From DASXAQ01 sp036406615 (GTDB lineage: Bacteria; Actinomycetota; UBA4738): 7,556 nucleotides of DNA. The stretch is from the NCBI GenBank assembly GCA_036406615.1, contig DASXAQ010000032.1:1-7556 (forward strand), written 5' to 3'. Each line of letters begins with the position of its first letter. Within the stretch, counting starts at the first letter, position 1. The notes below the pieces were generated by a model. That model saw only the letters and a program-made list of their open reading frames with translations. It had not been told where the DNA came from and searched no databases. A program made the translations under genes and the position numbers. This document shows, piece by piece, positions 1 through 6,644 of this stretch.

Positions 1-2
1 TC

Positions 3-920
3 GCAGAAGGCGAATTCGTCGAATTGCTTGACCCCACGCTGCTCACACTCCGGAGAGTCCGGTCCAAGCGAGTGAAGCCGTCGACCGACGACAAGGTGCT
101 CGTCGGGTGGAACGGGTTGGCGATCCAGGCGTTCGCAGAAGCGGGCAGTGTCATGGGGGAGACGGAGCTAGTGGACGCGGCGGTCAGGGCGGCGGAATTC
201 GTCCTGGCGAACCTGCGTCGCGACGATGGCCGGCTGCTCCGTTCGTGGCGCGAGGAGAAGGCGAGCGGGCTCGGGTACCTGGACGACTACGCGCTGATGG
301 CCGGCGCGTGCCTCACGCTGTACGAGTCCACGTTCGATCTGCGCTGGTTCCGCGAGGCGCGAACGCTTGCCGACGCCATGCTTCAGCTGTTCCGCGACGA
401 GGAGCGCGGGGGGTTCTTCCAGACGGGGTCCGACGCCGAAGCGCTGGTGGTTCGGCCGAAGGACCTGTACGACAACGCGGTGCCGTCGGGCAACTCGGCC
501 GCGGCCCACGGACTGCTGCGCCTAGCGCAGTTCACCGGTCACCACGAATACGAGCAGGCCGGTGTCTCGGCCCTTCGTGTCGTCCACGAAGGAATGCGGC
601 GCGCGCCGAGCGGCTTCGGCCACGCGCTGTCGGCGCTGGACCTGTACCTCGACGGTGGCCGGGAGGTGGCGATCGTCGGCGACCCCGAGTCGCCCGAGAC
701 CCGGGCGCTGGTCGGCGAGGTCCGGCGGCAGTTCCGGCCGAACCTGGTCCTGGCGGTCGCTGCGCCCGGGGACGCGGCCGCGTCCGAGGAGATCCCACTG
801 CTCAGAGACCGAATCGCCCAGGACGGCCGCCCGACCGCCTACGTCTGCCGCCGCTTCGCCTGCCGCCTTCCGGTGACGACTCCCGAGGACCTGGCCGCCC
901 AACTGGCTTCAGAGGCCTGA
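3..920 (+). CDS. YyaL/SPATA20-family protein, C-terminal part (5' truncated)
   Basis: The frame is open from the left edge of the window, so the gene begins upstream. The TTG at 24 is not a credible start, because the codons before it (AEGEFVE) continue the same alignment. About 305 residues are visible, out of a usual 650-700 in this family, which has an N-terminal thioredoxin-like (DUF255) domain and a C-terminal alpha/alpha-barrel resembling sugar-processing enzymes. Only the barrel part is present. Family landmarks seen are KRVKPSTDDKVLVGWNGL near the left end, GYLDDYALM, the VPSGNSAAAHGLLRLA block, and the closing AYVCRRFACRLPVTTPEDL segment that normally ends these proteins, so the C-terminus is intact. 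The biochemical role of the family is poorly defined and I do not assign a substrate. The next gene starts 25 nt downstream on the same strand, so co-transcription is possible. Confidence 0.9.
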   Translation, partial: AEGEFVELLDPTLLTLRRVRSKRVKPSTDDKVLVGWNGLAIQAFAEAGSVMGETELVDAAVRAAEFVLANLRRDDGRLLRSWREEKASGLGYLDDYALMAGACLTLYESTFDLRWFREARTLADAMLQLFRDEERGGFFQTGSDAEALVVRPKDLYDNAVPSGNSAAAHGLLRLAQFTGHHEYEQAGVSALRVVHEGMRRAPSGFGHALSALDLYLDGGREVAIVGDPESPETRALVGEVRRQFRPNLVLAVAAPGDAAASEEIPLLRDRIAQDGRPTAYVCRRFACRLPVTTPEDLAAQLASEA

Positions 921-945
921 GCTCCACGCCGATATCCCTCGGAAC

Positions 946-2493
946 GTGCCGAAGCGGATCCTGGCGACCTGTGTCCTGGCCTGCGCCCTCGCGCTGCCGG
1001 CGCTGCCGATCCTTCCGACCGCGTCCGCCGACGCCGGCACGACCTTCCACTTCTACGGCGCCGGCTACGGCCACGGCGTCGGCATGAGCGCTTACGGCGT
1101 GTGGGGAATGGCGCAGGACGGCTGGAGCGTCGGCGGCATCCTGCACCACTTCTACCGCGGCGTGCGCATCGCGAAGGCCAATGAGCCTGCCTACATACGC
1201 GTCGGGCTGGTCCAGAGCGCGGGCTCGATCCCGATCAAGGCCGTCAGCGGCAAGGTCCAGCTTCGCCTCAACGATCCGAACGCCGGCACGCTCGTCTCCA
1301 CGATCCCGTCGGGCCAGACGTACACCGTCGTGGTCCGCTCCGGCCGCTTCTGGGTCAAGCGCCCGAACGGCAGCTACGTCGGCGGCCGTGGCTGGGGAGG
1401 CGCGGCGGGGCAACGCCTGTACGCGCGCTTCGCCGCGATCGGCTCGATGATCTATCTGCCTCAGCGCGCCAACACGTTCAACCGCGGCCACCTCGAGCTG
1501 AACCTGTACCACCCGTGCTCCGGCTGCACGAAGCTTCGGGCCATCCTGCAGCTCGGGACCGAGAGCTACGTGCAGGGCGTCGGCGAGGAGCCGTCGAGCC
1601 GGCCGATGACCATGCTGAAGGTCTTCGCGATCGCCGCGCGGACGTACGTCACGTACAAGGTGCGCGCAGTCGGCCAGCACCGCTTCGGGTGCAACTGCGG
1701 AATCTGGTACGTCGGCGAGCAGTTCTACCTGGGCTACCGCGGCGCCGGCGACCGCTGGGCGACGGCGGCCTCGCAGACCGCCGGCCAGATGATCCTGTAC
1801 AAGGGCACGCCGATCGTGGCCGCCTACTCCGCGTCGGACGGCGGCTACACGGCCAGCAGCGCCGAGGAGTGGAACTGGTCGGTGCCCTATCTCCAGTCGG
1901 TGTGCGACCCCGGCGACTACCTGTCCGCCAACGGGAACCGCACCTGGACGGTGACGCTCAGCCAGTCGGCGGTGTCGAAGAAGATCGGCGGGTACTTCGA
2001 CAGGGGCATCGGCACCGTGAAGTCCTTCCAGGTGCTCGGCCGTTCGCGGTCGGGCCGCATCGGCAGCCTCCGAGTGGTCGGTTCGAAGGGCTCGTTCACC
2101 ACGTCAGGCGTGTTGTTCGCCGCGGCGCTCGGATTGAAGACCGCCCTCGTCTACATCAACCACAACCGCCTGATCACCGGCGACGTTCGCGCCAAGTACG
2201 ACCGCCTCATGTGCGCGCCCGGACTGCCGGTCTCCGGCGTCGCGTCGCCCTCCGGCGGCCACCTCCAACGATTCCAGCACGGGACGATCTACGTCGACGA
2301 GGTCCACGGCCACTCCACGTGGCTCCGCGGGCTCGTGCTGTCGAAGTACGGTTCGATGAACGGTCCGTCCGGCAGGCTCGGCTGGCCGAAGACCGGCGTC
2401 GTGTCGAAGGGCGCCAGCCGCACCGCCGCGTTCGTTCACGGCTCCATCACCTGCTCGACGAAGACCGGGCACTGCTTCTCCCACGTCTCCTGA
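946..2493 (+). CDS. Secreted SpoIID/LytB-domain protein with C-terminal LGFP repeats
   Basis: This 515-residue protein starts at GTG 946. That start is needed to give a complete Sec signal peptide: KR, then a hydrophobic core, then TASADA, with likely cleavage near residue 29. No strong Shine-Dalgarno precedes it. A TATCCC at 933-938 sits 7 nt before the GTG but fits a -10 poorly. Residues 40-51 carry the SpoIID/LytB motif GYGHGVGMSAYG. After a roughly 130-residue beta-rich insert comes the lytic-transglycosylase core: ESYVQGVGEEP (206-216, Glu214 the likely catalytic acid), AIAARTY (228-234), SASDGGYT (295-302) and PYLQSVCDPGD. The end contains two LGFP-like repeats (about 421-450 and 464-503, core GPSGRLGWP), which in other Actinomycetota proteins are linked to the cell envelope. 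Family members cleave stem-peptide-free glycan strands of peptidoglycan; a wall-remodelling role outside the membrane is inferred. Cysteine pairs C191/C194 and C249/C251 stand out for a secreted protein. Confidence 0.88.
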   Translation: MPKRILATCVLACALALPALPILPTASADAGTTFHFYGAGYGHGVGMSAYGVWGMAQDGWSVGGILHHFYRGVRIAKANEPAYIRVGLVQSAGSIPIKAVSGKVQLRLNDPNAGTLVSTIPSGQTYTVVVRSGRFWVKRPNGSYVGGRGWGGAAGQRLYARFAAIGSMIYLPQRANTFNRGHLELNLYHPCSGCTKLRAILQLGTESYVQGVGEEPSSRPMTMLKVFAIAARTYVTYKVRAVGQHRFGCNCGIWYVGEQFYLGYRGAGDRWATAASQTAGQMILYKGTPIVAAYSASDGGYTASSAEEWNWSVPYLQSVCDPGDYLSANGNRTWTVTLSQSAVSKKIGGYFDRGIGTVKSFQVLGRSRSGRIGSLRVVGSKGSFTTSGVLFAAALGLKTALVYINHNRLITGDVRAKYDRLMCAPGLPVSGVASPSGGHLQRFQHGTIYVDEVHGHSTWLRGLVLSKYGSMNGPSGRLGWPKTGVVSKGASRTAAFVHGSITCSTKTGHCFSHVS

Positions 2494-2526
2494 CCCGCCC
2501 CGCGCACGTCGCCTGACGCCCTGCGC

Positions 2527-2532
2527 TAGGGT
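2527..2532 (+). promoter_or_regulatory. Candidate leaderless -10 (TAGGGT) for the PPOX gene
   Basis: TAGGGT fits the TANNNT -10 consensus and lies 6 nt before ATG 2539, so transcription would begin at or next to the start codon. No convincing -35 is seen. The same nine bases, TAGGGTTCG, precede the reductase start at 6716 with almost the same spacing. An alternative reading of AGGG as a weak Shine-Dalgarno is possible. Confidence 0.55.
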
Positions 2533-2538
2533 TCGCCC

Positions 2539-2967
2539 ATGCGGCGCGGCCTGAGCGTCGAGGATCTCGGCGACCTGTTGGAACGCCCCCTGGTGGCCGC
2601 CCTTTCGACCCGCCGACCCGATGGGTCGGTCCTCCTGTCGCCGGTCTGGCACGAGTGGCGCGACGGCGGCTTCAGCGTGTGGACGGGCTCCGACGACGTG
2701 AAGGTCCGCCACCTCCGTCGGGACCCGAGCGCAACGATCCTGGTCGCCGAGTCGGACCTGCCCTATCGGGGCATCGAGGTTCGAACCGAGGCCCGCGTCC
2801 TCACGGACGGCGTCGAGGCCGCGGCGCGGCGTATCGCCGCCCGCTACATCGGCGCGGCCAGGGGCGACGCGTACGTCGACTCCGGCGGTGGCGACGACGT
2901 CATCCTGCGTCTGGAGCCCGGAGCCCTTCGAGCCTGGGACTTCGCCGACGACTGGGGGGAAGGCTGA
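2539..2967 (+). CDS. PPOX-class (pyridoxamine 5'-phosphate oxidase fold) F420/FMN-dependent protein
   Basis: The 142-residue product has the typical size of a single split-barrel flavin/deazaflavin oxidoreductase (FDOR) subunit. The pattern LSTRRPDGSVLLSPVWHEW (22-40), the basic KVRHLRRDP block (55-63) and PYRGIEVRTEARVLTD (75-90) are the conserved core of Rv1155-like PPOX proteins. Such proteins bind FMN or coenzyme F420 as dimers and act on varied substrates in the cytoplasm. Which cofactor is used here cannot be settled from sequence alone; F420 is favoured by the resemblance to the actinobacterial subgroup. The ATG at 2539 is chosen because the candidate leaderless promoter ends just before it and the conserved N-terminus starts directly. 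It lies 45 nt after the SpoIID gene and runs tail to tail into the minus-strand cluster, with an 8-nt gap. Confidence 0.85.
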   Translation: MRRGLSVEDLGDLLERPLVAALSTRRPDGSVLLSPVWHEWRDGGFSVWTGSDDVKVRHLRRDPSATILVAESDLPYRGIEVRTEARVLTDGVEAAARRIAARYIGAARGDAYVDSGGGDDVILRLEPGALRAWDFADDWGEG

Positions 2968-2975
2968 GGGGCCGC

Positions 2976-3560
2976 CTACGGCGTGCCCGTGAGCTGGAAC
3001 GACTCCAGGAACGCCTGCGGCGCCTGATCGGTGGGGTCGGGGCCGGCCACGCCGATCTGGTACCAGTGGCCGCCCACCAGGAAGAACCGGGTGATCCATG
3101 CGTTGCCGTTGACGTCGCGTCCGATGAACTGCTTTCCGGAGAAGCCGTTCACGGCGACCGACCGTTCGTCCGTGACCTGCATCCCCGCGCTGAACTCGAC
3201 GAAGTTGTCGTGCTCACCCGCCACGATCGCCGGGGCTCCGAAGGACGCGAGGTAATGGGCCGGCAACTCCGTGACGTAGGCGAAGAACGTGCCCGCGAGG
3301 CTCTGATCCGTGTACTGCGTCACGACGGCGGACTCCCCGTCACCCAGCGGCTCGTTGCTCTCGAGCTTCTCCGGGGGCTCGGGGAAGATCACCCGGAAAC
3401 CTTTCGTGGCGACGAGGTTGCTCGACGTGAAATGAGAGACCGTCGGCTGCGCGACCCTCGGGACTCGATCGGGGAGGCTGGCGCACGAGGCCGCGAGGAG
3501 CGAGCCCAGCCCGATAGCTGCTGCTGCCCGTACGATTCGGTGAGGCGCGGCCTTCACCAT
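2976..3560 (-). CDS. Unrecognised small exported protein, possible lipoprotein
   Basis: The product is 194 residues from ATG 3560, or 193 from the GTG at 3557, which would give a four-base GTGA overlap with the upstream stop. I do not recognise the family. The N-terminus is a clear signal sequence: basic MVKAAPHRIVR, then a hydrophobic stretch to residue 25, then Cys26 in LLAASC. The -3 position is Ala rather than Leu, so the lipobox is imperfect and simple secretion is also possible. The mature part is beta-rich. It contains GFRVIFPEPPEKL (54-66), TFFAYVTELPAHYL (91-104), a GKQFIGRDVNGNAWITRFFLVGGHWYQI-type segment (142-169) and a closing FLESFQLTGTP. This layout recurs in uncharacterised exported proteins. 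The start lies inside the 3' end of the aminotransferase gene, so the two are probably translationally coupled. The in-frame extension upstream of 3560 overlaps the aminotransferase and is not coding. Confidence 0.78.
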   Translation of the reverse strand: MVKAAPHRIVRAAAAIGLGSLLAASCASLPDRVPRVAQPTVSHFTSSNLVATKGFRVIFPEPPEKLESNEPLGDGESAVVTQYTDQSLAGTFFAYVTELPAHYLASFGAPAIVAGEHDNFVEFSAGMQVTDERSVAVNGFSGKQFIGRDVNGNAWITRFFLVGGHWYQIGVAGPDPTDQAPQAFLESFQLTGTP

Positions 3561-4912
3561 CCGGCGTATCGGGCGACGGCTTCGTCGGACACGCGGCCCG
3601 CTTCGACGTCTCCGATCGCCTGATCCAGGATCCGCACGCCTTCCTCGGCCTCGTCCTGCGTGAGGGTGAGCGGCGGCGTGATCTCCATGACGTTGGAGTG
3701 GATGCCTCCGTAGAACGCGAGCAGCCCGAGCTCGAACGCGCGGTGCACGATCTTGGCCATCTCCAGCGCGGCCGGCTCCTTCGTCTCGCGATCCCGAACC
3801 GCCTCCAGCCCAAGGATCATCCCCAGGCCGCGGGCGTCGCCGATCAGCGGGTGCGTCCCCATGAGGTCGTGCAGTCGCGCGAGCAGCATTTCGCCGGTTT
3901 TGGCCGAGGTCTCCACCAGGCCCAGACGTTCGATCTCGTCCAGGTTCGCCAGCGCCGCCGCGCACCCCACCGGATGGCCGGCCATCGTGTACATGTTGAT
4001 CGCGGTCCCCGCGTCCAGGATCTCCCTGCGCGCCACGACGGCGCTCATCGGGAACCCGCCCCCGAGCGACTTGCCGAGCGAAACGGCGTCGGGCGTCACG
4101 CCGGCGTGTTCGAACGCGAACATCCGCCCGGTGCGCCCGAACCCGACCTTCACCTCGTCGACCACGAACAGGATGCCGTGACGGCGGCAGACGTCCTCGA
4201 GGCGACGAAGGAAGTCCGGCGGCGGCACCACGTCGCCGCCGTCGCTCTGGACCGCCTCGACGAACAGCCCGGCGACGTCGTCGGGCGGGCAGATCGTCTT
4301 GAACAGGTAGCCCTCCAGGAACTCCACGACCGCCTCGCCGCAGTCGCCACCGGACGCCGAGCCCATCGGGCAGCGGTACGGGTCCGGGTACGGGATCTTC
4401 ACGACGTTGCCGCCGCCGATGACCTTGGCCTGCGCGGTGTGGCCCGACAGCACGGCCGAGCCGGCCGTCTGTCCGTGGTAGCCGCCGATGAACGAGATCA
4501 GCCGGCGCCGACCGGTCGCCAGGGGAAGCATCTTCGCCAGGCAGTCGTTGGCGTCGGAGCCGTGCAGCCCGTACCAGACCTTCCTGTCGAAATCGCCCGG
4601 CATCAACGCGATCAGGCGCTCCGCGAGCTCGACGCTGGGCTCGTTCATCACCGACGTCAGCGTGGCGAACGAGGTCCGTTCGAACTGCCGCGCGACCGCA
4701 TCCCGGACCGCGGCGTTGCCGTAGCCGAGGTTCGCGACGGCCCAGTTGGCCGTGAAGTCCAGGTACGAGCGGCCGTCGACGTCGGTGATCCGGCAGCCCT
4801 CGGCCGAGGATACGGCCATGGGGAAGAACCGGATCTTCATGATCGACGCCAGCGCGGCATCGTCGCGCGCGTCGATGTCCGACGTCGCCGACTGGTCTTC
4901 GCGATCAGCCAC
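3554..4912 (-). CDS. Class-III PLP-dependent aminotransferase (GabT-like)
   Basis: The 452-residue length fits this fold-type I family. The start is GTG 4912, preceded by AGGAG with a 5-nt spacer; the longer open frame to 5590 lies over the oxidase gene and is a shadow. Landmarks are DVDGRSYLDFTANWAVANLGYG (44-65), the phosphate-binding GSDAND (118-123), FIGGYHGQTAGS (141-152), VDEVKVGFGRTGRMFAFEH (251-269) with Asp252 for the PLP nitrogen, and SLGKSLGGGFP with Lys281 as the Schiff-base lysine. GLGMILGLE (362-370) is also typical. Family members move an amino group from an omega-amine or amino acid to 2-oxoglutarate or pyruvate in the cytoplasm; the donor here is unknown. Compared with textbook GabT, GSDAND replaces the usual GSEA and EVKVG replaces EVQTG, so it belongs to a distinct subgroup. 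It starts 17 nt after the oxidase stop and overlaps the next gene by 7 nt. Confidence 0.92.
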   Translation of the reverse strand: MADREDQSATSDIDARDDAALASIMKIRFFPMAVSSAEGCRITDVDGRSYLDFTANWAVANLGYGNAAVRDAVARQFERTSFATLTSVMNEPSVELAERLIALMPGDFDRKVWYGLHGSDANDCLAKMLPLATGRRRLISFIGGYHGQTAGSAVLSGHTAQAKVIGGGNVVKIPYPDPYRCPMGSASGGDCGEAVVEFLEGYLFKTICPPDDVAGLFVEAVQSDGGDVVPPPDFLRRLEDVCRRHGILFVVDEVKVGFGRTGRMFAFEHAGVTPDAVSLGKSLGGGFPMSAVVARREILDAGTAINMYTMAGHPVGCAAALANLDEIERLGLVETSAKTGEMLLARLHDLMGTHPLIGDARGLGMILGLEAVRDRETKEPAALEMAKIVHRAFELGLLAFYGGIHSNVMEITPPLTLTQDEAEEGVRILDQAIGDVEAGRVSDEAVARYAGW

Positions 4913-4917
4913 GAAGG

Positions 4918-4922
4918 CTCCT
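4918..4922 (-). promoter_or_regulatory. Ribosome binding site of the aminotransferase gene
   Basis: Minus-strand AGGAG lies 5 nt before GTG 4912, in the 17-nt gap after the oxidase TAG. It is the strongest SD in the cluster at this point and fixes the aminotransferase start on a GTG instead of the far-upstream open frame. Confidence 0.75.
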
Positions 4923-4929
4923 CTCTGAT

Positions 4930-6636
4930 CTAGACGGAGAATCCGGGCACGCGGGAGTACGGAAGGGACGCCAGCGCAGCCGGGACCGGAATGCCCAGCG
5001 CCTGCATGACCTCGATCGCCGCGCGCTGGCCCGACTCGACGCCGCCGTTCAGGAACCCTTGCGAGTACGTCGACGTGTGTTCGCCCGCGAAGTGGACGTT
5101 GCCCGCCGCGATGCCCGCGTACCCCCAGTACTTCGTCATTTGCCCCGGCAGGTACGCCGCGTAGGAGCCGAGCGTCCAGGGGTCGCCCGTCCAGTAGTCG
5201 AGCCACGCCCGGCCGTTGAAGTGCTCCTTCGTCCCCGGCACCACGTCGTCGATGTCTCCCAGGATCTGCTGCGTCAGCGCGTCCGGCGCGGCGACGTGCG
5301 TCTCGGGATTGACGAAGACCGCGCTGCCCGAGCCGCCCGCGAACACGGTGATCAGCCCCGACGAGCCAGGCTCGTCCGTCGAGCTCTCCCACGTCTCGAA
5401 GTTCGGCGACGTGTGCTCCATCCCGCCGCTCCAGATCCCGCCGCCGCCCGCGACGTGGAACGTCTGGGGCCGGCGCGTGTACTGCAGCAGCAGCTTCACG
5501 TCGGTGCCCATCCCCAGCTCGCGGATGGCCGTCATCCGGTAGGCATCGAGCCCGGCGCCGCCCAGGTCGACAGCGCGCAGCGTCGTCCACGGGTTCGTCA
5601 GGATGACGAAGTCGGCGACCACCGGCCGCGACGAGCCGCCGAAGCGGAGCTCGTACGTCCCGTCGCGTCTGCGCGCCATCGACTGCAGCGGCGATTCGAG
5701 CTGGAGCGCCCCCGCCGGGAGCCGCGCCGCGGCAAGCGTGGGCACCTGGTCGTTGCCGCCGTGGACGTGCCAGCGTTCGTCGGCTCCCGGCGCCGGGATC
5801 ACGAAGTAGTCGATCCAGTTCAGCGCCGACAGCATCGGCATGTCCAGGCCGTACCAGCCGGCCATGGTCTCATCGAGAAAGTCCTTGACGTCCTGCGGCA
5901 CGTCCGGCACGTGCGCGTCCAGCCACTCCAGCATCGTGGGCTCGTCCAGCGCCCGCGCCGCCTGCGTCGACGTCCCGTACGAGTACGCGACGTCCGACGG
6001 CTTGCCGTTCGAGCCGAACACCCCGACGCGGTGCGCCGCTTCCGTCACGGCGCGCGAGATCGCGTTCATCTGCGTCTTCAGCTTGCCGTGGTCGAAGATG
6101 CCGCCGCCGACCCAGTCCGGCCACACCGATCCGTCGACCCATCCCTTCCACAGGTCGTCCATGCGTAGCCCCAGCTCCTTCGCCAGGCCGCGCAGGTGCA
6201 CGTGGCGCGTGTCGATGAACTCGCCGCCGTGCTCGGCCGCCTGGCCGTCGGCGAACTCCCGCGCGGTCCAGCACCGGCCGCCGACGCGGTCGCGCGCTTC
6301 GAACAGCTGCACGTGCACGCCCTGCTGCGCCAGCCGGTAGGCGGCCGTCGTCCCGGCCAATCCGGCGCCCACGACCACCACGCGGGCGTCGTGCGGGGTG
6401 AGCGAGGCCCGTCGCGTCGGCGACGGCGTCGCCGATGGCCGCGTCGTGCATGCCGCGAGCGCCAGCGCGGCCCCCGCGGCCCCCCCCATCTTCAGCACCT
6501 CGCGCCGGGTGTAGCCGGGGCGGTTCACGCGGTCCATCGCGTCTTCGAAGCTGGGCGTCCCGCGCGGTTGCGAAAGCGACATCTGCACGTACTCGCGCAT
6601 CGCTCGCGCGAGAGGAGGCAGGCGTCCGCCCGGCAT
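4930..6636 (-). CDS. Flavin monoamine oxidase family protein, Tat-exported lipoprotein
   Basis: The 568-residue product is an FAD-dependent amine oxidase that deaminates an amine or amino acid, producing H2O2 and ammonia. The dinucleotide-binding motif VVVVGAGLAGTTAAYRL (86-102) is followed by the ribose-binding acid in LFEARDRVGGR (111-121), then GGEFIDTRH (137-145). The C-terminal flavin-contact region is VHFAGEHTSTYSQGFLNGGVESGQRAA (514-540). Export is shown by the twin-arginine TRREVLK (43-49), a hydrophobic core and a perfect lipobox LAAC ending at Cys63, so it should be anchored outside the membrane. The GSY at 490-492 has Ser where monoamine oxidases that bind FAD covalently have Cys, so FAD is probably non-covalent. 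ATG 6636 is chosen because GGAGG lies 10 nt before it; ATG 6537 (MDRVNRPGYTRR) would give a more usual Tat leader length but has no clear SD. The other members of its likely operon follow 17 nt downstream. The substrate is not predictable. Confidence 0.92.
   Translation of the reverse strand: MPGGRLPPLARAMREYVQMSLSQPRGTPSFEDAMDRVNRPGYTRREVLKMGGAAGAALALAACTTRPSATPSPTRRASLTPHDARVVVVGAGLAGTTAAYRLAQQGVHVQLFEARDRVGGRCWTAREFADGQAAEHGGEFIDTRHVHLRGLAKELGLRMDDLWKGWVDGSVWPDWVGGGIFDHGKLKTQMNAISRAVTEAAHRVGVFGSNGKPSDVAYSYGTSTQAARALDEPTMLEWLDAHVPDVPQDVKDFLDETMAGWYGLDMPMLSALNWIDYFVIPAPGADERWHVHGGNDQVPTLAAARLPAGALQLESPLQSMARRRDGTYELRFGGSSRPVVADFVILTNPWTTLRAVDLGGAGLDAYRMTAIRELGMGTDVKLLLQYTRRPQTFHVAGGGGIWSGGMEHTSPNFETWESSTDEPGSSGLITVFAGGSGSAVFVNPETHVAAPDALTQQILGDIDDVVPGTKEHFNGRAWLDYWTGDPWTLGSYAAYLPGQMTKYWGYAGIAAGNVHFAGEHTSTYSQGFLNGGVESGQRAAIEVMQALGIPVPAALASLPYSRVPGFSV
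6480..6487 (-). repeat. G8 homopolymer tract within the oxidase signal peptide
   Basis: Eight consecutive G on the coding strand encode the end of Met50, Gly51, Gly52 and the first base of Ala53, between the twin-arginine motif and the lipobox. Slippage by one base would frameshift the protein before its lipobox. The tract could also be a sequencing-error hot spot, but the frame reads through intact here. Confidence 0.9.
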
Positions 6637-6644
6637 TCCGCATG

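Noticed and set aside
933..938. TATCCC as a leaderless -10 for the SpoIID gene
   Set aside because: The spacing to GTG 946 is right, but the last base is C instead of the required T, and the gene is only 25 nt from its upstream neighbour, so read-through is as likely.
946..2493. Evidence that the organism sporulates
   Set aside because: SpoIID/LytB domains are common in bacteria that form no endospores, and no other sporulation gene is present.
1515..2516. Plus-strand open frame of 333 codons inside the SpoIID gene
   Set aside because: It is a shadow in another frame of the SpoIID gene; Arg-rich with no motif.
2968..2985. Terminator between the convergent PPOX and exported-protein genes
   Set aside because: Only 8 nt separate the stops. 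The sole hairpin seen is a 4-bp GCCG/CGGC stem with no U tract, so I cannot support a terminator.
2104..3099. Minus-strand open frame of 331 codons
   Set aside because: It is antisense to the SpoIID 3' end and the PPOX gene, both of which have clear family signatures.
3561..3965. N-terminal extension of the small exported protein
   Set aside because: It lies within the aminotransferase coding region and would bury the signal peptide.
3698..4933. Plus-strand open frame of 411 codons
   Set aside because: It is antisense to the aminotransferase, whose family motifs are unambiguous. The translated product is rich in Arg, His and Asp and has no motif.
4913..5590. N-terminal extension of the aminotransferase reading frame
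   Set aside because: It overlaps the oxidase coding sequence. The alignment to the family begins after GTG 4912, which has its own AGGAG.
5059..6168. Plus-strand open frame of 369 codons
   Set aside because: It is antisense to the amine oxidase, of low-complexity Arg/Val/His composition, with no domain seen.
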